Shown here in pieces: positions 48,400 to 58,053 of a stretch of DNA of 63,100 nucleotides (the stretch's first letter is position 1; every line of letters begins with the position of its first letter). The stretch comes from an uncultured beta proteobacterium (GTDB taxonomy: Bacteria > Pseudomonadota > Gammaproteobacteria > Burkholderiales > Burkholderiaceae_C), in contig CAIJPE010000318.1 in NCBI GenBank assembly GCA_903822435.1, positions 1 through 63,100 of the forward strand. Reading direction: 5' to 3'. The notes beneath the pieces were generated by a model. That model was not told the origin of the DNA and did no database searches. It saw only the letters and a program-made list of their open reading frames with translations. The translations under genes were made by a program, and so were the position numbers.

Positions 48400-48585
48400 A
48401 TGACCCCTCCGCCGATCATCGAACGGCCCGGTGCCAACGGCACCGACCTCACCCAAGCGGCTTTGGCCGAGAGCCACTGCCCCACCTTGCGAGTCGAGGC
48501 GTCGGCAAACGACTTCGTGGCCCAGGCAAGCGTGTCGGTGGGCCCGGCAGTGGCGTCAGCGGCTGAGATGGCGGCTGCATCATGA
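48400..48585 (+). CDS. 61-aa peptide of the cluster
   Basis: No family recognised. The sequence is Ala/Ser/Val-rich with one Cys and one His (LAESHCPTLRVEASANDF) and an Ala-rich end. It fits tightly: 27 bases after the SUMF1-type gene, with its stop overlapping the next ATG by 4 bases (ATGA). Such overlap argues that it is translated. It could be a small carrier, an inhibitor or the precursor of a modified peptide, but nothing in it proves any of these. Confidence 0.55.
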   Translation: MTPPPIIERPGANGTDLTQAALAESHCPTLRVEASANDFVAQASVSVGPAVASAAEMAAAS

Positions 48586-49307
48586 GCCCCAAATCCGGTC
48601 GCCGGGCGCCCCTGGCGATCCGCTCCTTGCTCGACGCAGCCCAGACGACACCGCGCTGCGCCACGTCCGACACGGACGGCGTCGCGATTCGAAACGCTGT
48701 CTCGGTGCCCCTGCGCGACGGCCAACTTGCCTCGTTCGTCAGTTTCACCGGCCTCGCTCCCGGTGCTGAACACTTCGCCCTGCGTTTCGGGGACCTCGAC
48801 GTCGACAGTGTTCCGCTTGTCCGCCTGCATTCCGAGTGCATCACCGGTGACGTCTTCGGCTCGCTGCGCTGCGACTGCGGCCAGCAATTGCAGCAGGCAG
48901 TCGACATGATGCAGTCCGCCGGCGGTGTCCTGCTTTACCTCCGACAGGAAGGGCGCGGCATCGGGCTGGCCGCCAAATTGGACGCCTATCGGCTGCAGGA
49001 CACGGGACTGGATACCTTCGCAGCCAATCGGGCCCTTGATCTGCCTGAAGATGCGCGTGACTACGGTTGCGGCGCGGCCATGCTGAAGGCCATGAATGTC
49101 CGGCGCATCCGGCTGCTCTCCAACAATCCCGACAAGGCCGTCCAATTGGCTCGATGCGGCATTCAGGTCGTCGAGCGGCGGTCCACTGGCACCTATCTGA
49201 CTGCCCACAACCGCGCATACCTGAAGGCCAAGGCTGAGATCTCGGGGCACAGCTTGGTCGGGTTGAACGAAAGCAGCGAAGCAGGCCGTCCAGCTGTTGC
49301 CGGCTGA
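48582..49307 (+). CDS. GTP cyclohydrolase II, ToxB-like
   Basis: Opens the imidazole ring of GTP to formate, pyrophosphate and a diamino-pyrimidinone phosphate. 241 aa, the length of single-domain RibA. Zinc ligands are C86 (HSECITGD), C97 and C99 (SLRCDCG); YLRQEGRGIGL and LLSNNPDK carry the GTP contacts. It is not fused to a RibB domain and lies outside a riboflavin operon, so it probably serves the cluster's own pathway, as ToxB does in toxoflavin synthesis. The usual riboflavin use cannot be excluded. Last gene of the cluster. Confidence 0.93.
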   Translation: MSPKSGRRAPLAIRSLLDAAQTTPRCATSDTDGVAIRNAVSVPLRDGQLASFVSFTGLAPGAEHFALRFGDLDVDSVPLVRLHSECITGDVFGSLRCDCGQQLQQAVDMMQSAGGVLLYLRQEGRGIGLAAKLDAYRLQDTGLDTFAANRALDLPEDARDYGCGAAMLKAMNVRRIRLLSNNPDKAVQLARCGIQVVERRSTGTYLTAHNRAYLKAKAEISGHSLVGLNESSEAGRPAVAG

Positions 49308-49335
49308 AGCTGTCCGACAGCCTGGACGCGAGCCG

Positions 49336-50175
49336 CTACTTCGGCGTACCGGTCGCCAGCAGGCGGCGCAACTCGGCCAACTTGGACTTGAGGCGTCGTT
49401 CATTGACCGGTCCGGTGCGCAGCACGATCCGCTGACCGGCCGTCAATGAGTGCAAGGCCGGATCCGTGAATTCATAAAGGAGCCAGGGTCGCTGGGGTCG
49501 CACAGGGCCATTGACGGTGGGCGGGTGGACCTTGATCGGCCCGTTCACGTCCGGCGTGGCGGCGAGCTGGTCGAGGACCTCCACCACGCGGTCGTTGAAG
49601 TAGCGTTTCGGGAAGCCCAGCTCTTCGTAAGCGCGCTGGAAGAGCGGGTAGAGCTTCTTGTAGGCGACAACGAGCTGACGCAGGTCCACCGTCTCGATCA
49701 GAAGCACGAAGGGTGTGTAGCGCAGCCCGTTGTCGGCGCTGATCACTTCGGCATCTCCCAGCTGCTCGGTCATGAAGCGCCCATCGGTGGGCTTCACCGG
49801 CCACATGCGGGACGGCGCATGCGAACGACCGAGGTTGTCGACCGTGGCAACCACCCGCCTGGGAAAGTCGTCGAACTGGAACATGCCCAGCGCAGACTTT
49901 CTTCCGAACAGATCGGTCAGGACGGATTCGGTGTCGGTGGCGGCCGGCGGGCTGGCGCCGGACGCGGGCGAAGCGGGTGCCTCGATCGGGTGTCTGATGG
50001 CCGGCTCGGAGGGCACGACGGGCGACGGCGCCGTCGGCACGGGTGCCGGCGCTGGAGCCTGCACCGCGGCCACGCTCGCCGGCTTGTCGACATCGACGTG
50101 CTGCCAGTACCAGGCGCCTCCGGCGACGACCACCAACAACGGAATTCCGATGGCGGCGTATGCGAGCTTCTTCAC
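49336..50175 (-). CDS. DUF3014 membrane-anchored protein
   Basis: 279 aa. One N-terminal membrane helix (YAAIGIPLLVVVAGGAWYW) and a Pro/Ala-rich linker lead to a DUF3014 domain with DLFGRKSALGMFQFDDFPRR, YKKLYPLFQRAYEELGFP and QRPWLLYEFTDPALHSL. The start is a GTG at 50175, supported by an excellent AAGGAGG box 9 bases before it; an ATG-started longer frame would overlap unrelated sequence. Periplasmic side. Function unknown. It converges with the GTP cyclohydrolase gene (28-base gap). Confidence 0.8.
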   Translation of the reverse strand: MKKLAYAAIGIPLLVVVAGGAWYWQHVDVDKPASVAAVQAPAPAPVPTAPSPVVPSEPAIRHPIEAPASPASGASPPAATDTESVLTDLFGRKSALGMFQFDDFPRRVVATVDNLGRSHAPSRMWPVKPTDGRFMTEQLGDAEVISADNGLRYTPFVLLIETVDLRQLVVAYKKLYPLFQRAYEELGFPKRYFNDRVVEVLDQLAATPDVNGPIKVHPPTVNGPVRPQRPWLLYEFTDPALHSLTAGQRIVLRTGPVNERRLKSKLAELRRLLATGTPK

Positions 50176-50388
50176 CAGGAACCCCCTCCTTGCAGGCCAT
50201 GCGCGGCGGCCAACGTCGTCCCGATCGCCCACAGCGCCTGCCGCCCGCTGCGCATTTGTACAAATGCAGCGAATAAAGTTTCGTACCCAAGAGGCTTCGC
50301 TGGTGCCATCGAATGCCGATCGACAGGTGATGCACGACCAGGCGTCATGCCCTCCTTGGAGCCGCTGGCGGGGCTCCGATCCCATCGG

Positions 50389-51738
50389 TCAGGGGCTGGG
50401 GGCAGGTCTCTCGGACTCGGTCTTCGGGGGCGGCAGGCGCCGCAACTGGATCTGTGCGAGTGTGGCGTACAGCGGCCTGGACAGGATCCTGGAAATGCCG
50501 CTGGCGATCAGCGCGCAGGCCATGAGGCTCAGCACCATTGCGTGGCCATCCACCATCTCCATCACGATGATGAAGGAGGTCAGCGGTGCCTGCGTCGCGG
50601 CGGCGAGGAAGCCCGCCATGCCCAGCGCGATCAGGGTGGCCGCATGCGGATACGACGTGAGCTGCGCCACGTCGTTGCCCAGTGCGGCACCGATCGCCAA
50701 TGACGGCGCGAAGATGCCCGCCGGCACGCCCGTCCATGCCGTCAGCCAGGTCGCGATGAACTTGAAGAGCACATAGGCGGGCGAGACGTGCTCCTGGCCC
50801 TCCAGCATGGCCCGGGTGTAGGCGTATCCGCTGCCGAAGGTCGCCCCGTTGGTACTGACGCCGATGACGGCAACGGCCAGGGCGCAGGCCACGGCGAACA
50901 GCACCGGCCGCTTCGACCGCCAACGGCTGAGTCCGTCGGTAGAACTGCCGTTGAGCGACGCGATGAGGAGGCGTGCAAACAGCCCGCCCGCCACGCCACT
51001 GCCCAGCGCGACGAGCAACGCCGGCCACAACATGGTGATCCCGACCGCAGGGACGTGGAGCACACCGAAGTACGTGCCGTTCCCATAGATGGAGACCGCG
51101 ACCAGGCCGGCCAGCACGATCCCGGAAATGATCAAGCCGCTGCTGCGCTGCTCGGGTGCACGCGACAGCTCCTCGATCGCGAACATCACGCCACCCAGCG
51201 GGGTGTTGAACGCAGCTGCGATCCCGGCTGCACCCCCGGCTACGAGCAGGCCGTGCTCCGTCACGGCCGAGTGCTTCGGCAACCATCGCTTGGCAGCGTG
51301 CATGACCCCGGCGGCGATCTGGACCGATGGACCTTCGCGCCCGAGCGAGAGCCCCGCCAGCAGACCCCAGGCGGTCAACACGATCTTGGCCAGTGTGAGC
51401 TTGATCGAGACAAAGAGACCTCGCGTGCTGCCATCCACGGAGGAATCGAGTGCCGCCATCACCTGCGGGATGCCGGAGCCCATGGCACCCGGGACGTACT
51501 GCCGCGTCAACCAGACGATGGCGCCGGTGCACAGCGGCGTCCACAGCAAGGGCGCCCACCACCAGGCCGAGCGCATCGAAAAGAATGTCTCCAGTGCACG
51601 TTCGGTCAGCCAGGTGAAGCCCACGACCGTCAGGCCCGCAGCGGCCGCCACGGTGATGACGATCGCCCGCGCCAGCCAGAGTCGCCAGTCCGAGAACTCG
51701 CGCCGAAAGGCCACGGCGATCCGCGGGTCGTGCTTCAT
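50389..51738 (-). CDS. ClC-family chloride channel or H+/Cl- antiporter
   Basis: 449 aa with about 16-18 membrane segments. All three anion-filter signatures are seen: GSGIPQV, GREGPSVQI with the gating glutamate, and GVPAGIFAPSLAIGAALG. The short C-terminus has no CBS domains. It exchanges chloride (or another halide) for protons or conducts it, often in acid or osmotic stress. A Pro/Ser/Glu-rich tail follows. Separate transcription unit: 213 bases from the DUF3014 gene. Confidence 0.92.
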   Translation of the reverse strand: MKHDPRIAVAFRREFSDWRLWLARAIVITVAAAAGLTVVGFTWLTERALETFFSMRSAWWWAPLLWTPLCTGAIVWLTRQYVPGAMGSGIPQVMAALDSSVDGSTRGLFVSIKLTLAKIVLTAWGLLAGLSLGREGPSVQIAAGVMHAAKRWLPKHSAVTEHGLLVAGGAAGIAAAFNTPLGGVMFAIEELSRAPEQRSSGLIISGIVLAGLVAVSIYGNGTYFGVLHVPAVGITMLWPALLVALGSGVAGGLFARLLIASLNGSSTDGLSRWRSKRPVLFAVACALAVAVIGVSTNGATFGSGYAYTRAMLEGQEHVSPAYVLFKFIATWLTAWTGVPAGIFAPSLAIGAALGNDVAQLTSYPHAATLIALGMAGFLAAATQAPLTSFIIVMEMVDGHAMVLSLMACALIASGISRILSRPLYATLAQIQLRRLPPPKTESERPAPSP

Positions 51739-52128
51739 CGGGTGGATGCGCCGGTCGGCTCGACGCCTGCCGCGAGCCGCTTCGGCGAGTTCTTCACTGC
51801 AGCACTCCTGTCATGGATCGATGGTCGAGAAAGCGACGGCTCAGGCCAGCTTGGAGCGGGCGCCCCCGAACCGTTCGGGCAGAGAGATCGGCAAGCACGC
51901 CACACGGGTGCTGCGCAGGCCACGTGCGTCTATCGATCGACCACGCGCAACCAGGTCAAGACCTTGATCGCAGGTGGCCTCATGGCCTCGGTGGAGCATG
52001 GGAGCGATCGACGCACGGCCTAACCCCGCGACCTGCCTGCAGGGAGCGCCGCCCGGTGGCGCGCGCCAACATCCCGTTGGGCCATCGGGCGCACCTGCTG
52101 CGCTCCTGCCGCGCCGCGGCTCGCGCCA
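51739..52128. other. Gap between ClC and Pal-like genes
   Basis: 390 bases. No coding or structural signal I can support, although open frames cross it on both strands. It must hold the ClC promoter and the 3' end of the lipoprotein transcript. Confidence 0.4.
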
Positions 52129-52689
52129 CTATTGCTTCGGATAGACCAGATCGGCGCGGCGGTTCTGCGCCCAGGCAGATTCGTTGTGACCCGTGGCTTT
52201 CGGACGCTCGCTGCCCCAGCTGACGGCCTCCATCTGGCCTGCCTTGACACCGTAGACCTTCAGCGCCTGCAGCACCGCTTGGGCGCGCTTCTGCCCGAGC
52301 GCGAGGTTGTATTCCGCGCTGCCACGCTCGTCGGCATTGCCTTCGATCTTGATCGACAGCGTCGGTTGCGAAGCGAGGTATTTGCCCTGGCGTTCGATCA
52401 GCCCTGAATATTCGCTCTTGATGGAGTAGACATCGAAGTCGAAGTAGACGCTGCGCTCCGTCGAGATCGGGTTCCTGGGGTCGAGGTAGGGTGGCAGCGA
52501 CACCGTGGCGACGGTCGAGGACGGAGCGGGCTTCGCGGTGCCAGTGGACATGGTCGCGGGCGCGGGAGTCGGGGCAGCCGCAGTCACGGGGGCGGGCTTG
52601 CCGGGGGGCGGGGCCACAGGCGTGCTGCTGCATCCTGCGAGCATGGCGCCAGCCGCCACGATCAAGGCACCGAACTTGGACATCTGCAT
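52129..52689 (-). CDS. Pal-like OmpA-domain lipoprotein
   Basis: 186 aa. A lipoprotein signal ends in LAGC (the Cys at about residue 20 is lipidated). A Pro/Ala-rich linker leads to an OmpA C-terminal peptidoglycan-binding domain: VYFDFDVYSIKSEYSGL, IEGNADERGSAEYNLALGQ and RAQAVLQALKVYGV. It holds the outer membrane to the cell wall, as Pal does in the Tol-Pal system. It stands away from tolQRAB, so it is either the relocated pal or a second copy. The ATG at 52689 has a GGAG box; the next ATG is 6 bases later. Confidence 0.87.
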   Translation of the reverse strand: MQMSKFGALIVAAGAMLAGCSSTPVAPPPGKPAPVTAAAPTPAPATMSTGTAKPAPSSTVATVSLPPYLDPRNPISTERSVYFDFDVYSIKSEYSGLIERQGKYLASQPTLSIKIEGNADERGSAEYNLALGQKRAQAVLQALKVYGVKAGQMEAVSWGSERPKATGHNESAWAQNRRADLVYPKQ

Positions 52690-52986
52690 GTAGTTATCTC
52701 CAAAGGCTGTTGAAGAATGGATTCGGGGGAAGCACGACTCGTGCTCCGCAAAGGAAGGCACGCACTATAGTATCTCAAGAACATTTGTCCAGATATAGAT
52801 GCGAAAGGGGCGATCTTCGTGCAGGAGTGGTCGTCCGCCAGCGAAAGACTCGCGACCCGCTGGATCGCTCCAAGGTGGGCGCCGCACGTCCTGCGAGGAG
52901 CTCTGCACACGGCCTGAGTGCCACCGTGTGGCCGTCACTTGCCCGTCGCGGAAGCGCCAGTGGCGGCGCGGCGTTGACGCATGGCA

Positions 52987-53895
52987 TTACTGCCGGGCAC
53001 GCTGACTCAACGCCTTGAATCCCGAGATCACATCCGAGAGCTCTTCGTCGATCTTGCTCTGCCGCAGCCGATGGAAACGGTCGTTCAGCACGCCGAGCAT
53101 CTTGTCGATGTTCCTGTCGGCACGATCCATGGCTGCGAGGCGGCTCGCGGTCTCGCTGGCCAGTGACTCTGCGCTGGCGCGAAAGACCGATACGAAGACG
53201 TATTCGCGGATCAGGCCGCGCAAGGTCTCGCCGGGGTCACCCACGACTTCCGGCGGCAGCTGGGTCGGCCATGGGCGGCGGGCCAATGCGAGTCGCCACG
53301 CGTCGTCCAAAGGCAGCAATCGCTGGTCCACGGGAACGTAGGCCGAGCCGGTCGTGGGCTGGTTGTAGAAAAGGCGCAACTCGGATCGGGCAGCTGACTC
53401 TGCCGTGCCCGGCATGGTGTCGACCACCGTGACCAGTATCGCGGTCACCAGGCGCGTAATCGCTTGCACGGTGGCGGGTACGGCGAACGTGCCTCTGGCC
53501 GGTATCCCGCTGTCTGCCAAGCTGGCTCGCATCCGTTCGCCGACCGCCCAGACCTCTATGTTGCGGCCCTGCGTCGACAGGGCTTGGGCGGCGTACTCGG
53601 CGACCGTGTCATTGAATCGGCCGACCAGACCCTGGTCGGATCCGAAGACCACGGCGCGGATCGGCCGATCGGCTTGCGCCGGAAGGCGTAGTGTGGCCGT
53701 CGTGGAGCGTCGGCCTTGTCGAAGACAGGCCCCCAACCCCCATTCGACGGCTCGGGCGTAATCGCCCAGCGCCGCCACCGATGTCGCGTACTGACCCACA
53801 CTGGCTGCGGCCTGGGCCTTCATGGCACGCACCACCGACCGCAGATCGGAGGCACTGTCGATCTTGCGCCGGAGACTGGCGGTGCTGTCTGCCAT
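52987..53895 (-). CDS. atpG: N-type ATPase gamma subunit
   Basis: The central stalk of the F1 part. 302 aa. The coiled coil at both ends is typical, for example MADSTASLRRKIDSASDLRS and the final RNIDKMLGVLNDRFHRLRQ. The start at 53895 lies 10 bases after atpA. It ends the nine-gene operon. Sequence identity to housekeeping gamma is low, as is usual for this lineage of ATPases. Confidence 0.9.
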   Translation of the reverse strand: MADSTASLRRKIDSASDLRSVVRAMKAQAAASVGQYATSVAALGDYARAVEWGLGACLRQGRRSTTATLRLPAQADRPIRAVVFGSDQGLVGRFNDTVAEYAAQALSTQGRNIEVWAVGERMRASLADSGIPARGTFAVPATVQAITRLVTAILVTVVDTMPGTAESAARSELRLFYNQPTTGSAYVPVDQRLLPLDDAWRLALARRPWPTQLPPEVVGDPGETLRGLIREYVFVSVFRASAESLASETASRLAAMDRADRNIDKMLGVLNDRFHRLRQSKIDEELSDVISGFKALSQRARQ

Positions 53896-53905
53896 CGGGA
53901 ACTGC

Positions 53906-55513
53906 TCAGCCGAGCTTCGGCGAAGAGGCCTGTTCTGCCGGAGCTGCAGTCTTGTCGGCGTCGTTTCCCGGCTTGGGCAGGAACGCGGAGATCGCACCCC
54001 GCGCGAGATCGATCATGGCTGCCCGGTCCTCAGCAGTCAGCTTGTCCGACTTCAGCAGACGTTGTCCGAGAGCGTCGGCCACATCTCGGCCAGCGGCGTC
54101 GGTCACTGCCTGTTCGGCGTCCGCCATGCGACCCTCCGATACCGGATCGAACAGACCGGCTGTCAGCGCGAGCACGATGGCCAGTTGTGCCAGCACCGGA
54201 ACGGGGGACAATTCAGGCTGCTTCAGGCAGGCCCGAATGCGCAGGCCGTGTGTGATCGACGCCTGCGTCGGGTCATCCAGGTGGGCGCCGAAGCGCGCGA
54301 AGGTCTCGAGCTCCTCGAACTGCGCATAGGCCAGCTTGAGGTCGCCGGCCACGGCCCGGAAGGCCGCCAGTTGCGCCTTGCCGCCAACGCGCGAGACGGA
54401 GCGGCCGACGTCCACCGCCGGCAACACGCCCAATTGGAACAGCGTGGGCGACAGGTAGATCTGTCCATCGGTGATGGAGATCAGGTTGGTCGGGATGTAG
54501 GCCGAGATGTCTTGGGCCTCGGTCTCGATGATCGGCAAGGCGGTGAGCGACCCGCCGCCGAGCTTCTGGTTCAGATGGGTGGCCCGCTCCAGCAGGCGCG
54601 AATGGATGTAGAAGATGTCGCCGGGAAACGCTTCGCGACCCGGGGGCCGGCCCAGCAGCAGCGACAGCTCACGGTACGAACGCGCGTGTTGCGTCAGATC
54701 GTCGTAGACGATCAACACGTCGCGGCCCGCGGCCATGAAGAACTCTGCAATGCTCGTGGCCGCGTAGGGCGCGATGTAGGACAACCCCGGCGCACCGTCG
54801 CCATCGGCCACGACGACGACCGAGTAGTCCATGGCTCCCTGGGTTCGCAATACGGCCACGGCCTTCGCCACAGCCGAGGCGCGCTGGCCGATGGCGCAAT
54901 ACACGCACACGACGTCGCGCCCGCGCTGATTGACGATGGTATCGATGGCGATGGAGGTCTTGCCGGTCTGCCGGTCGCCCAGGATGAGTTCCCGCTGGCC
55001 GCGGCCGATCGGGATGAGCGCGTCGATGACCTTCAGGCCCGTCTGGAGCGGCACGGTCACTGGCGCACGGTCCTTGATCGCGGGTGCCGGCCGCTCGATC
55101 GGCATGCGCTGTTCGAAGTGATCGAGGGGCTGCCCGTCGAGCGGCCGGCCAAGCGGGTCGATGACCCGCCCCAGCAAGCCCTCGCCCACGGCAACATCCA
55201 TCACCCGGCCCTCGCGGTGCACCTCGGCGCCAGCTTGCAGCAAGGCGTGGTCACCCAGCAGCACCACACCCACTTCGGTCTCGTCGACGTCGAAAGCCAG
55301 TCCCAGCAGGCCACCCGGGAATCGGATCATTTCGGCGTACGCAACTCCCGGCAGTCCCCCGACGTACGCCACGCCGGTCGCCACCGACAGCACCCTTCCT
55401 ACCTCGCGTGCCAAGAGGCTTGGCGTCCAGGCCAGGCGTGCACGGTCCATGGCGGCGAATGCGTCGTCCAGGCCCTGCTGAAGGGTTTCCGGCGCTGGCG
55501 CCACGGTGCTCAT
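53906..55513 (-). CDS. atpA: N-type ATPase alpha subunit
   Basis: Non-catalytic nucleotide-binding subunit of F1. 535 aa. The P-loop is GDRQTGKTS, and the Walker B region is [33 protein letters not shown] is the usual ATP-synthase alpha segment. Overlaps atpF by 4 bases (ATGA) and is 10 bases before atpG. The C-terminus is longer than in housekeeping enzymes by a Lys/Ala-rich tail. Confidence 0.95.
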   Translation of the reverse strand: MSTVAPAPETLQQGLDDAFAAMDRARLAWTPSLLAREVGRVLSVATGVAYVGGLPGVAYAEMIRFPGGLLGLAFDVDETEVGVVLLGDHALLQAGAEVHREGRVMDVAVGEGLLGRVIDPLGRPLDGQPLDHFEQRMPIERPAPAIKDRAPVTVPLQTGLKVIDALIPIGRGQRELILGDRQTGKTSIAIDTIVNQRGRDVVCVYCAIGQRASAVAKAVAVLRTQGAMDYSVVVVADGDGAPGLSYIAPYAATSIAEFFMAAGRDVLIVYDDLTQHARSYRELSLLLGRPPGREAFPGDIFYIHSRLLERATHLNQKLGGGSLTALPIIETEAQDISAYIPTNLISITDGQIYLSPTLFQLGVLPAVDVGRSVSRVGGKAQLAAFRAVAGDLKLAYAQFEELETFARFGAHLDDPTQASITHGLRIRACLKQPELSPVPVLAQLAIVLALTAGLFDPVSEGRMADAEQAVTDAAGRDVADALGQRLLKSDKLTAEDRAAMIDLARGAISAFLPKPGNDADKTAAPAEQASSPKLG

Positions 55514-56397
55514 GCCGGTGCAGAAACTGCGATTGGCTCGCCGGCAGGGCTGCCTGGCGCTGCCGGGCCGGGCGCCGTCGCGGATGGGTGGGTATCCGGT
55601 GGGCTGGTCGCAGGCGCAGCAGGCACTGCAGCCGCGCGCGCTCGATCCCTCAGCACGTCGCCCACGCCTTGTTCGAGCGAATCGAGATAGTCACCCAGGC
55701 TCCAGGCGAGCCTCTGGCCCTGCGCGACAAGTTCGATGCCCGCCACCAGGGCAGGGTCGGTCGCGTAGTGCAGGTCGAGGTGGACGCCGAAGGTATCGGC
55801 GATCGCCTTGTGAATGGCCCGCCGTTGGGTGGTCGACAATTCGAAGGCGCTCCGAACGACGACCTCATCCTTGGTGGCATTGAGCGCCGTCGCAAGCGTG
55901 TCCCTTGCCGTGCCTTCGAGCCCTCGCATGCGAGCCATGAACAACTCGCAAGCGCTGGCCTCCAGGCTGACGCCCGCCAGGTCGGTGAGTGCCTTGCGCG
56001 CGATGGCAAACACCTCGGTCTGAGCGCGCTGGCGCACGGCCTGCACCAGAGCCTTCGCTTCGCTGGACAGGGATTCCTGGCGTTGGGCTGCCAGCGCGTC
56101 GGCAGCGTGGCGGGCGGCGTCCATCAGCCTCTGGCGTTCAGCGGCGGCCTCGTCGGTGGCCTTCTTCAGCAGCGCCGCATGCTGCTGCTCGAAGTCATCG
56201 TTCTTCTTCTGGAATTCGTCACGCTCATGCCGGGCCTCGGTCTTCTTGCGGCTGGCCGCGGCGAGTTCGCTCGCGATGCGCTTTTCTCGTGCATCGATGG
56301 CGTCCAGGATCGGCTTGTAAAGAAAGCGCTTCATCAACCACGCCAGGATGACGAAGTTCAGCGCCTGCGCCGCGACGGTGAACCAGTCGATCATCAT
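55510..56397 (-). CDS. atpF: N-type ATPase b subunit, long form
   Basis: Peripheral stalk. 295 aa, well over the 156 aa of E. coli subunit b. One N-terminal membrane helix ([20 protein letters not shown]) is followed by a long coiled coil, then a second half ([19 protein letters not shown] onward) that looks like the OSCP/delta C-terminal domain. There is no separate atpH in the operon, so this gene may do the jobs of both b and delta. Starts at ATG 56397, or at the adjacent ATG 56394, 2 bases after atpE. Confidence 0.87.
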   Translation of the reverse strand: MMIDWFTVAAQALNFVILAWLMKRFLYKPILDAIDAREKRIASELAAASRKKTEARHERDEFQKKNDDFEQQHAALLKKATDEAAAERQRLMDAARHAADALAAQRQESLSSEAKALVQAVRQRAQTEVFAIARKALTDLAGVSLEASACELFMARMRGLEGTARDTLATALNATKDEVVVRSAFELSTTQRRAIHKAIADTFGVHLDLHYATDPALVAGIELVAQGQRLAWSLGDYLDSLEQGVGDVLRDRARAAAVPAAPATSPPDTHPSATAPGPAAPGSPAGEPIAVSAPA

Positions 56398-56399
56398 GG

Positions 56400-56690
56400 C
56401 TACTTCCCGGCCACCTTGGCGGCTTGCGCGATCGCGGCGTTCCAGAAGGGGTTGGCGAAGATCAGGATCATCGACACCACGAAGCAGTAGATCGCGGTCG
56501 ATTCGATCATCGCGAGGCCCACGAACAAGGTGCGCGTGATGGTGGCCGAGGCGTCGGGCTGCTGCGCCAGCGCCGTGAGCGCGGTTGCCACGGCGCGGCC
56601 CTCGGCCAAAGCGGGGCCCATGGTGCCGAAGCCGGTGGTGAGGCCGGCGATGACGATCGAGGCGATGGCGATGAGAGTCAGGCTGTCCAT
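56400..56690 (-). CDS. atpE: N-type ATPase c subunit with two carboxylates
   Basis: Rotor-ring hairpin, 96 aa. Helix 2 has the ion-site set E63-S64-T65 and Y68 (AMIESTAIYCF), which equals the sodium-type E65-S66-T67-Y70 of Ilyobacter. In helix 1 the position matching its Q32 is E30 (GPALAEG). This double-carboxylate site is typical of N-ATPases. A Burkholderia pseudomallei N-ATPase ring with two carboxylates has been interpreted as proton-binding, so sodium use is not certain. It is 28 bases from atpB. Confidence 0.93.
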   Translation of the reverse strand: MDSLTLIAIASIVIAGLTTGFGTMGPALAEGRAVATALTALAQQPDASATITRTLFVGLAMIESTAIYCFVVSMILIFANPFWNAAIAQAAKVAGK

Positions 56691-56718
56691 GGAGTGGGTC
56701 TCGGGAGAAGGGTGGGAT

Positions 56719-57459
56719 TCAAGTGACCGGGGGCGGATCGGCGGCAGGCGCCGGTGTGGCGTCGGCGGGTTCCGCCTTCGGCTTCGGCGCAGGTTGTCGG
56801 ACCCGCGTGGCTGCGGCGATGTACACCGCCGCCAGGATGCTGAAGATGTAGGCCTGGACCAAGCCGGTCAGCAGACCGAGCACCGTCATCACGACCGGGA
56901 AGACGAAGGGCGTGATGGTCAGCAGGATTGCCACGATCATCGCGCCGCTCATCATGTTGCCGAACAGGCGCACGGCCCAGGCCAGGGTGCGAGACATCTC
57001 GCTGATGAGATTGAAAGGCAGCATCACGAACGTCGGCTCGACGTAGGTCTTGAGGTAGCGGCCCAGGCCCTGTCCGGCAATGCCGAAGGCCGGCACCGCC
57101 ACGAACACGCAGGCGGCAAGCGCTGCCGTGGTCGAGAGCGAACCTGTCGGCGGTTCGAAGCCCGGGATCACCGTGCACAGGCTGGAAGCGGCGATGAAGA
57201 AGAACAGCGTGCCCAGGAAGGGCAGGACCCTGCGCGGCTGCTGCAACCCGACTTCCTGGATCTGTGTCTGGATCGACGTGATCACGATCTCCAGCAGGCT
57301 CTGCCAGCGCGAGATGGTTCGTCCGTGCGAAAGCCTGCGTGTGACGAGCGCGGAGCCCAAGGTCAGGGCCAGCATCAGGAGCCATGTAAATGCGATGGTG
57401 GCATTGAGCTTCACGAAGCCGCTCTGCCAGAAGATCCATTCGTCCGGGCTAAGGCGCAT
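56719..57459 (-). CDS. atpB: N-type ATPase a subunit
   Basis: Membrane stator, 246 aa, with about five or six helices. The essential arginine is in WAVRLFGNMMSG. FNLISEMSRTLAW precedes it, and LVQAYIFSILAAVYI is the conserved last helix. The C-terminus ends in a Pro/Ala-rich tail. The start overlaps atpR by 11 bases. Confidence 0.93.
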   Translation of the reverse strand: MRLSPDEWIFWQSGFVKLNATIAFTWLLMLALTLGSALVTRRLSHGRTISRWQSLLEIVITSIQTQIQEVGLQQPRRVLPFLGTLFFFIAASSLCTVIPGFEPPTGSLSTTAALAACVFVAVPAFGIAGQGLGRYLKTYVEPTFVMLPFNLISEMSRTLAWAVRLFGNMMSGAMIVAILLTITPFVFPVVMTVLGLLTGLVQAYIFSILAAVYIAAATRVRQPAPKPKAEPADATPAPAADPPPVT

Positions 57460-57745
57460 GACGTGTCTTCACGGAGGTTTCGGGGGACGGCAGTCGAGTC
57501 GACCATGTCACGGCCCATCGTGCGAGCAACAGGCCCAGCAGGCACAGCAATAGGCGAGACCCATCGCCTCCGGCCACCAGATACAAGCCGCCCGTCACGG
57601 CGGCCATGCGCAGCAACGCACTGCCCAGCAGGGTCCGTGCAGGCCGCCGGAAGACGGCGGCCTGCCGGACCGTCCACCACAGTCCGCCGTAGAACAGCAG
57701 CCCCAGAACGAAGCCGGCCGCGATGGCCCACAGCGTGTCAACCAT
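57449..57745 (-). CDS. atpR: N-ATPase subunit AtpR
   Basis: 98 aa with three membrane helices: LWAIAAGFVLGLLFYGGLWW, LLGSALLRMAAVTGGLYLV and LLLCLLGLLLARWAVTW. AtpR is found only in N-type ATPase operons, between atpQ and atpB, and is thought to help insert or charge the c ring. The ATG at 57745 overlaps the atpQ stop by 8 bases. Confidence 0.85.
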   Translation of the reverse strand: MVDTLWAIAAGFVLGLLFYGGLWWTVRQAAVFRRPARTLLGSALLRMAAVTGGLYLVAGGDGSRLLLCLLGLLLARWAVTWSTRLPSPETSVKTRHAP

Positions 57746-58053
57746 TGCCGTCACCGCTGTCTTCACGCATCGCACGATCTTCCTTGTCCACCCAGTGCCA
57801 CGCATTCAGGCAGCCGAGCGTGAGACCGGTGACCAACAAGGCCAGCGTCCAGGAATGCGTGTCGGCATGACGGTGATCCAGCCACAGCCCGAGTGCCGCA
57901 CCCAGCAGTGTGGGAACGACGACGGACCAGCCCACGAGGCCCATCATCCCCAGGCCAGACCAGACGCCCGGCGCGCCGTCGCGGCGCGCCTTGATCTTGC
58001 GCCTGGCCTGTCCGCCAATCTTGCTGGCCAGCCTGTCGGTGGGACGGAACTCG

